Of a stretch of 64,000 bases of DNA, positions 1 to 13,439 are shown one piece after another (the first letter of the stretch is position 1; each line of letters opens with the position of its first letter). Under the pieces are notes generated by a model. That model was not told where the DNA came from. It saw nothing but the letters and a program-made list of their open reading frames with translations, and searched no databases. This DNA comes from Calliopsis andreniformis (Eukaryota; Arthropoda; Insecta; Hymenoptera; Andrenidae): contig NC_135071.1 of NCBI RefSeq assembly GCF_051401765.1, forward strand, positions 13,866,961 through 13,930,960, written 5' to 3'. The position numbers and the translations under genes are program-made.

Positions 1-860
1 TTACACTCCTGCGTTCACTTGCACTGCTCTGTGTACATTAGGCACTTGACAGTAGCTCTGTACATGAACTCATACATAAGAAAACAAGGACCTGGGATTC
101 GTTTGAGTAAAACAATGTGCTTCCCAGAGAGGTTCACATCAACCAACAAAATGGTTCTCGTAGGTACACCTACTACTGGTATCCCATGAGAAGTCCCCTG
201 AAAAGCTTGAGGGACAATCTTTTCCAGGGAACTTCCCATGGAAGAATAATACCACACCTTGGAGGTTGAATCTAGGCTGATCTGTGTCAAACCTAAGTCA
301 AATTTCCTACATACAAATCTACGTATAAAAACGTGAGCACGTAGGATGCACTTAAGCAGAACATATACTTTGTTTATCAAAAACGTTCACATGTATAGAT
401 CCTCAAAGTAGTTCCTATAGACATAATTCCCGCCAGCCAAAGTCTAGGTCTGAATCTGCCCAGGGTTACGTTTAGACTAGATCTAGATCTATTCAAAGTT
501 AGGTTTAGACTAAACTTGAGTGTAAGACAGACTCCAGAAGAGACGGTAGGTATCTGGCAGAGGTACATCCCAGTATCTCTACCAAGTAAACGGGAAACAC
601 CCAATGTGCTCATTTAAGCTCATAACCTGCTGCTCGCCGGCAGCAAAGGAAGGGCTTGGGAGTCGGAACCATTCATCTCCTCCCTGTCCCACTATCATAA
701 CATAACACAATGCAAGTTTGGATGGGGTCTGGGTTAGATATTCCACAAGCCGCGAGTCCTACCACCGACAAATGTCGCGGCACTTTATCCAAGACTTTCA
801 CGGTTAAAATTTCCAGCAGTTTCCTCCCCGCTGAAACATGCTCGACAACGCTAGGCTGAA
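1..860. other. Non-coding stretch, no gene recognised
   Basis: Mixed-composition DNA with moderate CpG. A minus-strand open frame of 121 codons (15-380) is present but resembles nothing I know and is within chance expectation. Positions 460-500 carry short repeated tctagatct/taggtttagact words. I see no splice-flanked exon, RNA gene or transposon end. Confidence 0.5.
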
Positions 861-1480
861 GCGAAGTTACGAATGCTACGCTTGCAACAGCGGCCTAACG
901 AAGTCCGTTTAATTCGTGCCCCGTCTTGCTCCCTTCCACGTTCTTCGTTCCTGTATCATTTTTCGTGCCACTGGTTACCTGAGGCCCGACGCTGTACTCG
1001 TTCCTCGCCGCTGCCTTCGCGTTGGTCCATGTGCTCGGTTAGACCTGAAAGGTCGCGTACTCAATCTTTCCACGGCCGCTGCCGAGGAAATCCGCAAAAG
1101 GAACCAGCGGGATCGCCATTCTTGCTCGGATGGGGAAACCGCATGGAAACGAGGCTCGGCTCGGTCGCTCGCTCGCGACGTGTAATTATCAGCTTGCACC
1201 TCGGCAGCCTTTGCGTTCACATGGACGCACGCGTGGATGGATGGGTGAATGGGCGGGACTGATGAAGTTCGGTGCGGGAAGGGTTGTCGCGAACAAGGGC
1301 ATCGCGTCGTTCTATAGAAAAACGATGAATCGGATGGAAGGGTCGCGTCATAACGAGCTTGGTCGCCCCGACTGTCTGCGCCTGTGCACGCCTCTGCGCC
1401 TTTAATTAGGCAATGCCTGCTCAGCGTCGGGTGTCGTTAGGCGAGCCTCTTTCGACCGAATGTTTCCTCATTTCCTTGGG
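861..1480. other. CpG-rich block, unknown role
   Basis: By eye about 25 CpG dinucleotides fall in 961-1200, far more than in the neighbouring DNA. High GC lowers stop-codon density, so several overlapping frames stay open on both strands (873-1262 and 1130-1405 plus, 975-1220 minus). That pattern reflects composition and not one real gene. A short GGAT/GGGT run sits at 1231-1256. The block could be a promoter, enhancer or conserved non-coding element, and nothing in it chooses between these. Confidence 0.45.
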
Positions 1481-4094
1481 GCTCCTGCTTCTTCCTTAAT
1501 CTGAACCACCGCGAGATTTCGCGTTTCAGATTATCGCGTCGATATTCAATGGTAACTGAGGAGTACCTCGAACATCATAGTCAAGTGTTCTGCAGACTTT
1601 GTAGACAGAGGGATACGTGACGTTGGGTACCCTAAAGTTGCGAGTACTGATGCACAGTGTGAGGCAGCTTGGTTGGCAGGGTCACTGAACGACGTCAAAA
1701 TTGATTGAAAGCAAGGCAAGTAGCTGGGAATTAAAAGCAATAAAGGAGCACTAACACGAAGTTAACACTGTGGCTGGTGCATGGTGACACCCTAGTGAAC
1801 TATCACTCTTGGTTCAGTTTTAAACGTTTCAGACTCCGGGCAGTCACTCAAATAATTAAACACCGACGGAGAACAATACATAAAAAAATTGGGAAAGTGC
1901 GACAGTGCTGAAAGTTCACTGATTACTTGTCCTAGATTCAAAATTCGAGCTCTGGTATATAGAACACTCAGACTATTGGCCAGCAATTTTCTCGCAAATG
2001 GATGGTGTAAAAAGGAACTGTAAGAGAAGGGAGATTCGTGACCTTTTTTTTCCATAACGTAATTGAAATTTTCGATAAATTTGAAGTTGCGGGAGTAACG
2101 GAGACTTTATCGAATTAAATGGGACGAAAATTAATTTCATTTACTATAGAAGTCCTCGAGGGCCCTAAAATGTATATTATGTGCAGTATTTATGAAGTAA
2201 CGACTTTTTATCCAATATCATGCCATATTGATCCCATATCGAGACAATATTATATTTATGTCGTATATTTCAAATTCGTAACAAATTAAAAATGTATAAT
2301 CCAAAGTAGAGTCGAAACCCAAAATTTTATACCAGTGTCAATTGCAATCACTTATGGCGTTACAATACATTATATTACTACAAAAATATTATAATACTAT
2401 AATAACAATATGAGGTGGATAACAATCATGTTTACACTATCTGCTTTGTAAAATCAACCCCGCTTATTTCATTCGTGTACTCAGCTAATGTTGATTGTTT
2501 TGCAGCCATTCTACATTACTAATAGTTAAATATTATATTAACGATAATGTTGTTATAATCACATTTCAGCTATTATAGTATTCGTGCACGGATAACTCGT
2601 TAATTACTCATGCAACTAAACATAATATAAATTTATAATTTATACAATCATGAACGCAGGATAGTTACACAATTGAAAATAATTTCGACTAAAATTGAAA
2701 TCCCCACATTAGAACTTTTCGAGAGATGATAGTCAACGTGACCATTATTTTCTACGTTTAATTTCTCGTTTCGAAAATACTGTCCTTGCAGGTCCACGCG
2801 AATTCCACATCGATGCAGCATGAAATTTGTCACGCCACGAATTCCCCCGAAATTTTGCTGAATTTCGGTAACGAAGTTATTAATTCCACCGTAACTTCAC
2901 ACGAGGCTAGTTCTGCACTATGTATCCTTGACTTCGAAGCTGGGCACATGCAGTAACCCAATGGCTCCAAATCTGGTGACTTTGAGGACCAAATTGATTT
3001 GCCACCATTTTGGGCCAATTTGATTTCTAATTTAGATTCTGAGGCACTTATGTGTTTTATCTATACTCTTTCATGAATTTTTATATCTATTTCCACAAAA
3101 CAAACTATACAGTTAGTTTTCTGGACTTGGATGGCGTTGATGATGTTAAAACCAAGCCATGCTATTGTAATAATAAAAATGATGCGATGGTGGACTGAAG
3201 ATATTAGGAAAGCTTCATGAGTACAGCTAATAATTGCTTCAGGATCTGATTAAGCACTTAAACTCTATTAGACTAAACCCAAGAACTTTCTCTAATGACA
3301 TGTCCCACTAGTAATAATGGTTGCAACATCTGTTTTGGCTTCCATGCCTGTGCCTGACCACCAGCAGAAGTTTATACTGCCCTTAATCCTCATAACAGTT
3401 CTCCTAAAAGAAAAGTGGCTGTACTAAATAATGAAGTAGGCGTTCACTATGTAATTCCATAGATGCTATAGTACCTAATCACACATTTCTAACATTTGCC
3501 TTGCTATCCTAGTTGAAACTCGTCGAATCAAATAAACTTCGGGACGTCAAATGAAAGCGTCATTAGGGCACAGTTGATACACAGCCAAGCTGAAGTTAAA
3601 ATATGCAACGGGCTTTGAGTTAGACAGGATTAACGCTAGATCACGTCACAAAGATAATTTGCTGTCGGACAGCAAATAGCGATCTCGCTCCTTGGTTCCA
3701 ATGGATTTCGACAACCAGGTTATTGACGTGGCGCATTACAGACTCGAGCAAACACGTCCTCGGGAATTAATAATTAAGGGAGTCAGCGAAGTCGAAAAAT
3801 TCAACCGAACGAAGTCTCCATGGCACACACACGTCCCCTTGGAAAATTGATAAAATGTCCAAACTACGATGAAACTGGAAATATTTTCGAATAAGTTGTG
3901 TGCTGGTGAAATAACATCAGAGAGAAAGAATTGTTTGCTAGGGAATTAATAAATCACGAATTCTAACTAGGACTCGGACATCCTGGAAATCTGCTTCCAC
4001 AATTTACTCACTCTGTTTGGTAATAAAATAGTCCTGATCTGCCACGTTGGAATGTTTGATTTAGTTAATCCTTTGACGCTGTTGCTCCACACAC
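1481..4094. other. AT-rich non-coding stretch
   Basis: From about 2056 to 2660 the sequence is strongly AT-rich with many short TA/ATAT runs and frequent stops in all frames. The rest is ordinary mixed DNA. No exon, RNA gene or complete repeat was recognised. Confidence 0.5.
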
Positions 4095-4182
4095 CATGTC
4101 TCTAACACGACATGTCTGTAATATTATCAGTATGTCTCCAATAAACCATATCTCCAAACCTACATGCCTCCAATATACCATA
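4095..4182 (+). repeat. Degenerate 16-bp minisatellite
   Basis: Five consecutive units are visible, starting at 4095, 4111, 4131, 4147 and 4163. Four are 16 bp and one is 20 bp, each opening CATGTCTC, CATATCTC or CATGCCTC and continuing with an AA-rich half such as CAATAAAC or CAATATAC. A sixth start, CATACAT, follows at 4179. Units differ at several positions, so the array is old. It lies in DNA with no other feature. Confidence 0.7.
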
Positions 4183-5189
4183 CATACAAGGCATAATACA
4201 GCACATCGACAATGCAACGAGTCTCATACATTGAGACACCTAAGGCAAAAGAGTTCCTAATGCTTCTGACAACCCTTAACATTTGAACAATTCGCCATGT
4301 CAGGTTATCATTAACAATGTACTTAGTACACCAACATTAATCAATAGTAGTTCAAAACGAACAGTTCCTCGACAAATATTTTCCTACGTGACATTATTTA
4401 CGAAAGGTAGTTAAATCTGGCTGGGATTAGATATTGGAATTCCTTCAGGAATTTCTGAGGGCCTAGAGACAGCCTCTCCAGATTAACACTTCGTTCTTCT
4501 CGCATAAGAAAGTTAAATCTACAGCTTTGCATTGCAGCACCTTGATGGGACGCCCGTCTCCACGACATAACACAGAAGCTTTTTAGCGAAGCTACATCAC
4601 CCCCGAAAAAAATTGGCATCACATCCAAGGATTCTGGCTAGGCCAGCTCGAGGCCCACGAATAGACTTGCAGACAAAACGCGAGCCTTATCGTCCTATTT
4701 ACACACATAACGTGCTATTTCGTAGCATCCTTATCCCAGACCGAGATATGCAAATTTCCTCGAAGCTTCCATCCGAAACCCACGCCCGAGTTCCAAGAAC
4801 GCTCAGGTGTTAACGGAAGTTCTGCCGCCGAACTTCGCGGCTGCATCTTCATGAATTTTCGCAGCGACTGCTACAAATTTCTTTCCCGTGGTGCTTGCCG
4901 AATTATGCAACCCCTCGAGTTTCGACAATTAAACGCAGCTTTGAGTGGAGGTTCCCTTGCGAAGCTGAAGCAGCTTTAACTTCTCTTGGGCAGAAGTGAT
5001 AGAGCTATATATAAATCCAGCATCAGCGGAACCAGATTGAATAGTAGGATACAGCATCACCTGCATCCTCCGCCCAAGTGTTCTATTGTTTTTCCTGCTT
5101 CCATGATCTCAGATTAAAAGTCCAGCGACATGGCAGACCAAGTAGCGAAGAGTCACGATTCGTATGTGTGAGCCTCGGCACAATTTGTA
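4183..5189. other. Non-coding stretch with a weak TATA-like site
   Basis: No gene recognised. A run tatatataaat at 5006-5016 resembles a TATA box and has a CCAGATT about 28 bases downstream, but the match to an insect initiator is poor. A 13-bp word (gtatgtgtgag with variant first bases) recurs at about 5161 and 5185, just beyond this block. Confidence 0.35.
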
Positions 5190-5740
5190 TGTGTGAGATC
5201 TGGGTTAACGGCGTGGCATCGGGTGTTCTTCTGTCTTCTGTGTAGCAATAAAATGCGGAGCAGTAACGTTCCCTGGTCGACGGGACGAGAAATCATCAGG
5301 TACAGCGTCTTTGCGTTTCGTGGGCGGGGACGCTCGGCGTCGTTGGCGTCATCGCTTCTGCCATCCCCCGAGAACAGGTACGAAAGTCTAAGCACGAAGT
5401 GCACTTTCTTGTAGGACGCTCGTTGATGAAGGACAGGAAGAGGGTCTCCGTCTGTGTGCGTGTATGCATCTCTGTGTTAAGTTTTCAAAGCTTATCCAGA
5501 GGGTGAACAGTGGCTGTCCAGAGATGTGAGAGCGGGGTGTTCGCGAACGAGCATGAGAGCAGCCACTGACGTCAGTGTTTCGTCTTTGAAGCAATTATCC
5601 ACCCTAATTTGATTCTCTGTCGCATTGTTGAAAACGCTTAGTTTCGATGGTACGTTTGCAGACGTTACCGTGCCAAATTCAATTGTCAGCGCTACAGGCT
5701 GCTGCCGAGGGTGTGATGGTTTCATCGCGCATGCGCAAAT
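5190..5740 (-). promoter_or_regulatory. Promoter-like block with CRE and NRF-1-type palindromes
   Basis: Three perfect palindromes fall within 200 bp. GTTCGCGAAC is at 5539-5548. CACTGACGTCAGTG is at 5564-5577, with the CREB/ATF core TGACGTCA at 5567-5574. GCGCATGCGC is at 5727-5736, the site type of NRF-1 (Erect wing in insects). A minus-strand ATG lies directly downstream of the NRF-1 site and opens a frame of 77 codons (5492-5725), which matches nothing I know. The block is richer in CpG than the AT-rich DNA beyond 5740. The site matches are seen in the sequence. Promoter activity and the minus orientation are inference. Confidence 0.4.
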
Positions 5741-6113
5741 CTACTGTGCTTCTCCATTTTGATGATATAATAGGTATTAAACTGGTGGAGTGAAATTATA
5801 TAATTGGAAATGAGGGTGTTTAAGGGGCACAGAAAGTATGGTCGTTTATGTGGGACATTTATATTGTTTACAATTATTGAAGTATGTACCAGATCGGTTA
5901 TGTTTAGATTGGAGGTTAGATTCAATGGACAAAATGACCAGTTAGTCGCTATTTTCATTTTCACTGAGATATTGAGCGATGTAATTATAACCCCTAGGCT
6001 TGCGGTATGGAAATGTAGCAGGATAATTAGATTTAAAGGTTAGCTAGGTCTTAGGTCGGTCACCCTCATTCCTCATAGCACAACACAATTTATGACACAA
6101 TTACCACTGAGCC
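5741..6113. other. AT-rich non-coding spacer
   Basis: Low-CpG, AT-rich DNA between the promoter-like block and the hAT-like element. Overlapping open frames on both strands (5722-5964 minus, 5804-6043 plus) look like chance. Confidence 0.45.
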
Positions 6114-6246
6114 CAGTATTGCCAGATGACATCATAAAACAAAAGAGTACTACAAGATCTTTTACTGCTATTCCTGCTGTACCTTCACCCTTCTACTCTA
6201 TGACGTGACACTGGAAGACATTTTGTCCCGACATCTGGCAATTCTG
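6114..6246. mobile_element. Short non-autonomous hAT-like element (MITE), copy 1
   Basis: The element begins CAGTATTGCCAGATG and ends with the inverted form CATCTGGCAATTCTG, giving 15-bp terminal inverted repeats with one mismatch. The eight bases on the left (ACTGAGCC, 6106-6113) and on the right (ACTGAGTA, 6247-6254) agree at 6 of 8 positions. That is the size of target duplication hAT transposase makes, and a CAG-type terminus also fits hAT. At 133 bp it holds no gene. Its right half (about 6192-6244) closely matches the right half of the copy at 17352-17498, including the shared words GGAAGACATTTTGTCC and CTCTRTRACGT, so these are two members of one family. The left end is more decayed than the right. 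Confidence 0.75.
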
Positions 6247-9200
6247 ACTGAGTATAATTTGTTGGTCGATTCCTGAATACTTTTGAGGAAAAATAATAAA
6301 CTATCTATTATAAATCTAATTAATGGGAAGTGTTCAACACTGAACATTTCTAAAATATCGACGGTTTAACCTGCATAATCCCATAACCTAGTTCTATCCT
6401 GTTGCACATTCGACTCAAGCGGTACCATTTAGCAAATTCCCTTAGACAGTAGAAGTCAAGATCGATCGAAGAAGCCAATGTATTTCTAGTAAGAAGGAAA
6501 AATGAGACAACAGCAAATTTGCGTTAAATGGATACCAAAGCACTCAGCCACAAGGCTAATCCTATACAGTCAGCCATTAACGGAGCCAGCGAGATCAGAG
6601 GCCCCATGCAGGTAGAAAATTATTAGAAGTTATTACGGTACAATGCCGCCTCAGGGGATGCAAGCGTATCTTCGCTTCCGTTCGAGAATTAATTTCCTGC
6701 ATTCTGTTGGGAATTCAACACCCCGAGTTTTGTAATTTAATCTATCCGACGGCGACTTTATGGGAAATCGATGAATTACACGTTTACTTTCAGCACCTCG
6801 ATGCGTCAGAAAGCATCGGAGTTCCAGCCCAGCTTTCAGCGTCAGGAGTCATTGAAATAATGGCCTCTGTCTCGAAATATGTCGGAATATACGGCCGCAA
6901 AGTGGCCGTAAAAATTACGAAACAATACTGGGCTGAATCAAATTTGATAAATTCGCCGTTTCGTGGGCTGATTGGATCGAACGAGTTCCCTTTTAACTGA
7001 TCGCGCGAGGCTCAAAAATATCGCGGGAGATTACCGTGAACGTCGTTCCTTGTTACGGCAGTTTTAAACGTTCGACCGGAAAAGAGTCTCGTTGGCGAAT
7101 GTACTTATCGTTAATATAATTAGATTCTTATTAAGCAGTTTAAGCACTAAGCCGCTGTATCGCAGGATTTCGTCTGAACGTTTAAAGGGATAAGCCGAAT
7201 AGGATGATACGTGAAAAAATGAAACGCAACGTCAGGGAGCAAGTTAATTATGGAAAAGGATTCAGTACTGCTGATTATAACCTCCTTTACGTTTTTGGAG
7301 TCTATTCAGAATTACAATACTGCCAGAAAGCGATAATATGAGTATAAATAATAATTGAAATTTTTCAATTTATATAGTAGTGTTCATTTATTTCCCAAAA
7401 TAAAGGTAATTAAACGTTAGTTACGCAAAATAGAATTTATAGGTTAGGACAAGCAGCGCAGAATTTGCAAGACTTAAATATAATTTTGCTTGTATTTAAA
7501 ATCGCCCTTTATTTTAATTTTAACGAAGATTGAAATGCTAACATTCAGGAATTTTTGACTCTCCAACGTGAAGTACAGTGTTTCGAACTTGGAAAGAAAG
7601 ATGGCTGCATTTCACTCTGTGCGCGCAGCAAAAAAGTTGTCAATTAATGTGGAAGTATAGTGCATACATTCATTTCTGCTAGCTTTATTAGGGGTTTCAA
7701 TTGTTACTTCAATGCGAGCCTGGATATTTGTAAATGCAACGAACTGCCGTCGCGAGATTCGACAAATCGAGAGAACTGTAAGCCATAAATAAAAACAGGA
7801 GACCCTGCGCGAAATCGACTTCAACCCGTGCTGCCGATTCCATTGAACCTTTTCACGCAGCTGAATTAATTGCGTTAGCATTCGGTGATCTTTTATCGGA
7901 CGAGAAATTATATATTGCGGTGCCATAACTCTTCGCGAAGTCAAATGTTATTTGTTAGCGCTGTTTAATTTATTCGACGGAGGAAATGTCGCAAAGAAAT
8001 TCATTTTGAACAATAAAGCGATGGAACAATAATGGCCACCGAGTTCATGAATTCATTACCAGGCAAATTAGGCACTTCCAAAGAGAAATCCCGTTTTGCA
8101 ACTAGATCCTAACCTTAAAAACTCTGTTTGATGTTCCTGTGCATCACTAAGTGAGCTTGACTTTGTGTTTAATGAATTTTATTTATATAAATAATTACTA
8201 ATGTAAAAATTAGGAATAGTGGAAGACAAAATTATGCATTTGGAGGTTAGAATATACTGTGACATCATAAATTCTTTCCAATCGCAAAAGATTAACTCAG
8301 TCTTCATTATTCAACAGCCAATAGGTAGGGCTTACGGTAAGAGCTTCTACAGATTCAGCGTGTCAGTTCTGGATTACAATCGATCGTCTATTGTCGCGCG
8401 AAAATAATACTTTATTACCATGATTTCTGTGCTTTATTATCAGCTATACTTCTCCTCTCTCGTTGAAGCATTTTAGAAACGTTAAAAAAAAACTGGCTTA
8501 TATAGCTGACTGTTACATTTATAATATTGTACAACGTTTTTCTCATGGACATTAACTTATGGAAACACATTTCCTAGTTATAACAAAGCGTACTGCTCTT
8601 AACTTAATTGAATTCGGTATCTTTCTTTTGACAAAAGATATCAGTAAACAAAGGGTCCAACTATGTTTCCGATAGAAACATTTCTAATCTAGGAATATTT
8701 TAAAGAAAACTGTCTAATGTCCCTAGGGTAAAGCTAGATCTTGGAGGAAGAATTAAACTCTAGAATAAAGAAGGATATCCTTAAGTCTTATGAGAAAACT
8801 GGAAATTGGCATAGGAGACCCCAAGAATTTAGGTCAGAGATCGAGAGTTAAGTCTTCTATAAGCCCTGCAGCATTTTAGAAGGTCCAGGATACTTATTTG
8901 GAGGTCTCCATCAGACATTCAGCAATATTTTCGGAGGTGACAAATTCACAATTTGTCAGGAGTGTTAACAACTTTCCAATACAAGCTAAATATGTACAAA
9001 CAGTCTAAATCCACAGTTCATTGACCTCAAGATAAATCTAGCGATGATAGGGTCTATAAAAAAAAAATCGATACTTCACGAGTTGAGATCTATCTACTTC
9101 ATAGTTTCATAGATTCATACTTCATTCACATATTTCAACATTCACGTGTTTCACCAGAATTCTATTCCTTGAAATGTTGGAGTGATACTATTCATTTGCT

Positions 9201-11829
9201 CACCCGCCTTGTATACAAGTGTATTTGCTTCTGGGACTCCAGTCCCTGCACGTGAGCTACCTCAAACAAACCTTCCTGTACATTTTAGTAATATTCCCCC
9301 AGCCCTGATGGTACTTTTCCAGGTAGCCACTGTCAAACTTCGTCAGCTTTAATCTCTCCAACTATCTAAACGAATCGGTCCTTGTCAGCCTTTTTTTGTA
9401 ATAATAACAGTAATATAAATTCATGTTGAAGTTTTCCCTCCTGTTACGAAAGAATACTTCGCTATGTGACTTGGAAAATACCGAAGACCCTCTCTGGCAA
9501 ATGGAGGAGAACATTTGCTCAAGTTGACAAAGTAGCGCCAGCGTGAGGAAGTTTAATCGAGGAATCGCGGGAGGGCTGAAGACAAGTTTTTCTCTGAGGA
9601 CCTGTACCGAAGATCGTCTCGGGTAATGAAGTTACAAATCGAAGCAGGACAGAGTGGAAATACTGAGCTAGCCTCAAGGAGTTCTCCCACGGACTGGGGA
9701 CGAAAGTTTTTACTTTACACACCAGACCACACCGCTGGTTCTCGGAGTTTCCGCTTTGCATACCATCACCCTAAACGTCTCACTCTCGTTTCCTCTCCTT
9801 GCTGTAATTTCGGCACGTTAGGAATTTCCTATGGACGAATCGAAGAGCAAAACTCTTGGTCCGTTTCGTCGAGCGCTCATTTCTTATCGGCGACCTCGGA
9901 CGCAGTAGAAGCCAAGCTTCCTCGGGTTCGGACAGGAAACCACCCTTGAAAGGAACGTGTTCGGACGCAAATGACATTTTTCCGGTTCAACGTTCCCCCA
10001 ATAAATGGGACTCTTCTTGGATCAAAACTTCAACGAAATTGCTACCCCTCGGTAGATGCCGCACAGAACTAGATGGTTCTAGGGACACAAAGCTGAACCC
10101 TGAGAAGCTCTAATATTGAGGAAGCAGTATAACTTCACGAGAAGACTCATTTCAGTCGAAAGTGATGCATAGGTTCTTGCTGCAATGTGATGCGCCAACA
10201 AGTGACGCAGGCAACAAGACAAGGTTTTGAGTTAACGTTTGGATTGTCGTCTCGCTGAGCCCTATTATGAGTATTCAGTTGAAAGTGAAAATAGGTCTAG
10301 ACTACAATACGTCGAATTATTCCGTGCTTAACCAGTTTCACTGAGAAAGGCAGTTATTAAGCCATCTTCAGCAGGGAATAACAATAGAAAACTATTCACA
10401 ATTTCCGTCACGGCAGACCCAGAACAGGAGTCCCTGTATAGCTAAACGCTGCTGTTCATTCCCAGGGATTTAAATCATTGTCACCGGCCGAACTAATCAA
10501 CTCGTTAATTCCAGCAACTCCGGCAGAGCGAGTGACAATCTATCATATCACCGGTGGAGTCCTGAATGTAAACTTTCTGAAACCATACATCAGCGACACA
10601 GCCCTGCGGTGTTTGTTTTTCGCGACCCGGATTAGCAACGCATCTTCCCTGGTTCATTTAACTCGTTAAGACCTTTCCGAGTTAATTACCAGCTGCTGCC
10701 GCACAAATATCAATTTCTGTCGGCCGTCACACGACCATTTAGCGTGTGTACTTGGATACAAAGCCGAGACCACGCGCTGAACCTTCACAGATGACCATGT
10801 TTGTCAACGGCGTGTTGAGTTGCCCTAAATCTGGTTGCTTGAGGAAACTCGTTTATGCGTCTATTGACCGTTAATCTCCCGCTGGAATTGTTCGTTCAGA
10901 GCATTCTGAATTTCTCAGCATGCTCGTTGCCTCCCGCGGCATAAATGATTAAACCTGCGCCACAAAGCGTTTTACGCCAGGATCGTTTCCATTCTAGAAA
11001 GCAAGCGAACTATTCTGGCGTCAATGGGAATTTGTCTAGTTGGAGTTTATTCTGTGATTATAATCTTAAATGTGCTTCCGAAGAACAGAATTTAAAAACA
11101 TACATGAAAATAGCATATGGAATCGCTGATGGGTCTCTAGGTAGTCCCTTTGGCGAGCACCATTTTCATTGGCTCTATTTAAGAGCAACAGAATCAATAG
11201 CCTACGTGTCAGTAACCAGGCGCCTTAGACAGGTTGTGCATGTATTGATTGACGCTTCAAATTAGACAAGTGAAGTGGCTCAGACGGCCGTGCTCTTGTT
11301 ATTAAAAGCAGTTTCAATCAGGGCTGTAATATCCTATTTACAATAGTTCACGCAAACAAATGACTACCCCAGGGACATGACCTGTCACTGTGACTTTGCT
11401 TCTCTACACCTTTAGCATAAATGAACGCTAAGTGCTGCTGAAATTAACAAAGTACTTCAATTGTCCTCTTCCTTCTAGGACTACTAGAGGATGCTTTCTT
11501 GACCCACCAGGACCATAACTAGCGTTTAATCCGCTATATACCCACTTTAGAATTGCTCCCTCTTGAGTTCCTCGCACAGGCTCAGCTCTAGTCCTACCTG
11601 CTCTCTCCAAAGACAGGTGTCCTGGCTTCAAAGAGGCCCCTATTAACACTTAATCTAAAACTACGTGACCTGTTCTGAACTAGGCTAATGTTCCCAGTTA
11701 CTGGATTTGGAGAATTGATAGTAGCCAACGCAACAACTGATGTCTGCTGTCACTCCTCTGACGTCCCCTAGGCATTCAAGAGGTATTTAACTGAGGAAAG
11801 AATTATGCAGCAAGCGGGAAACGGGCCGT
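6247..11829. other. Long non-coding stretch, no gene recognised
   Basis: Alternating blocks of CpG-moderate and CpG-poor DNA. An open frame of 97 codons (6707-7000) and overlapping frames at 9519-10113 are unrecognised. A 7-bp perfect hairpin stem (TACGGCC/GGCCGTA, 6890-6910) is present. The span 8671-9060 is CpG-poor and rich in CTAG-type words. I found no tRNA, transposon terminus or convincing splice pair. Confidence 0.45.
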
Positions 11830-12090
11830 CTATCCTCGTCTATTTCTCGCCTCCGCGGGCTCACGTGATGTGTCGCACCGTATCGGCGTTTCCATTAAAC
11901 CGTGCCGTCCCTTCGGCACACGTATTTCCGTAACCGTGCCAAATAGCGTGAACTGCCGGGTGTCGAACGCTTCCTTGCGACCTGTCGACACGCCGGGAGA
12001 GATCGTCGTCAAATGTAATTCGGACTTCGTGGCTGTTCAACCGTGCAGGGGTACGAAAGCGATCGGAACTTTCGTTACCGCTGATTGATA
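11830..12090. other. CpG-rich block, unknown role
   Basis: A compact run of high CpG density, for example around 11870-12010, flanked by lower-CpG DNA. Frames stay open on both strands (11870-12088 plus, 11830-12012 minus) because stop codons are rare in this composition. It may be a conserved regulatory element; no diagnostic motif was seen. Confidence 0.35.
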
Positions 12091-13439
12091 AAGCGATATC
12101 GCTGGGAGATGTTTAACCGTACTTCGCAGGGTAGCTGAGTTAGCCTAGAGTCCCTCGAGGACATCTTTGCTTGCATGACAAATACTACTCGTCACGGTGA
12201 TACCAATGCAATGAACGCATCTACAAAACTTGCCAGAACTGATTCGCGAGCTTTAGATGTCTTAGGATACGAAGGAGTAGTCTCTAAGTACTGCAAAGAT
12301 TGCTAGGTTCTTAAATGATATTTAGGTTAAGTTAGACTGGAATTCTAAAATTATTGAAGTTTTCCTTGGTACTGATCTTGGCGAGCATAGAGGGTCTGCA
12401 TATTGGTCTTACAAGCTTTAGAATAACTACACGTGATCATGGATGTTCGAAAACGTTGAAATCGAAATTAATTCAGAAACTCCCTACATTGTTTTGCGAA
12501 ATCGATATCACAAAGACCAACGCTGCAGATGTGAAGTTCCCAAAGCTGAACTCTAAATTCAGAGTTGCAAATACGATGCCGTACTGCATCAACAGATTCT
12601 TAAAATAACATGACCTCGATAGATCCAGCTAGTGATTAGGTCAAAGGTAGAAGAAGATTAATGTACGAGTATATTATAATGCAGCGAAAAAGGATACAGT
12701 CGAATTTTAAAGGTAGTAGAAAATAGAGACAAGTGGAGCTTTGCGCTGTCGCGGTAGAGAAAATTAATAAAGAGATATAGCCCGCAGGGATGTGTTTGTC
12801 AAGTCGAATCGTGCCAGATGGCGTGGCCTGTGAATCGGCCAGGCCGCAAAACACTCCTCATGCCGAATGTCACGTTGATAAATGTGAGATTCGAATTTGA
12901 TTTAGCGTCGGCAAGAAAGTACGAACAGAAAGAGCAGGAAGTGAGTGTCGGAAGCTCCATTAACTTTCGATATATGGCAAGGCAGCCAGGTTCCGTCCTG
13001 CAGATTAATATCCTGGCCGTTTCCTCAGAAGTCACTGATAAACTGACGAGAACCTGAATCACCTGAATGATAAGACTAACAAAGCTTAATGAATTTAATT
13101 CTCGTACAATGTACAGAATCAACAAACAAAGTTTCCCAACTCCTGAGGATGACAGAATATTTCCACCTAATAGGACACTATACGAAACACAATTGGATCA
13201 ACTAGCAGGAAATTGGGACATCACCCACAGCTAAGCAAGGGAATACTGACAGCGTCCACTCAACGTGTGACCATAAATGGACCTACACTTGCTTTTAATC
13301 ATCTGGCCAAGCGGTTCTGACAGTCGCGGCAGCCAACGCTTCATGATTTGCAAATTGAGTTGGAGGTGGTCGGCCACGAGAAATGGATGCTGATTCGCGG
13401 TTTGATTGAGGTAGCGACAATTCAACGGGTGTCGCTAGA
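12091..13439. other. Non-coding stretch, no gene recognised
   Basis: Mixed DNA. A plus-strand frame of 84 codons (12354-12608) starts with a hydrophobic run that resembles a signal peptide. It has no recognisable domain and I see no polyadenylation or splice context, so I do not call it. Confidence 0.4.

Noticed and set aside
15..380. Minus-strand open frame of 121 codons
   Set aside because: No family resemblance, and dozens of frames of this order are expected by chance in 64 kb of six-frame sequence.
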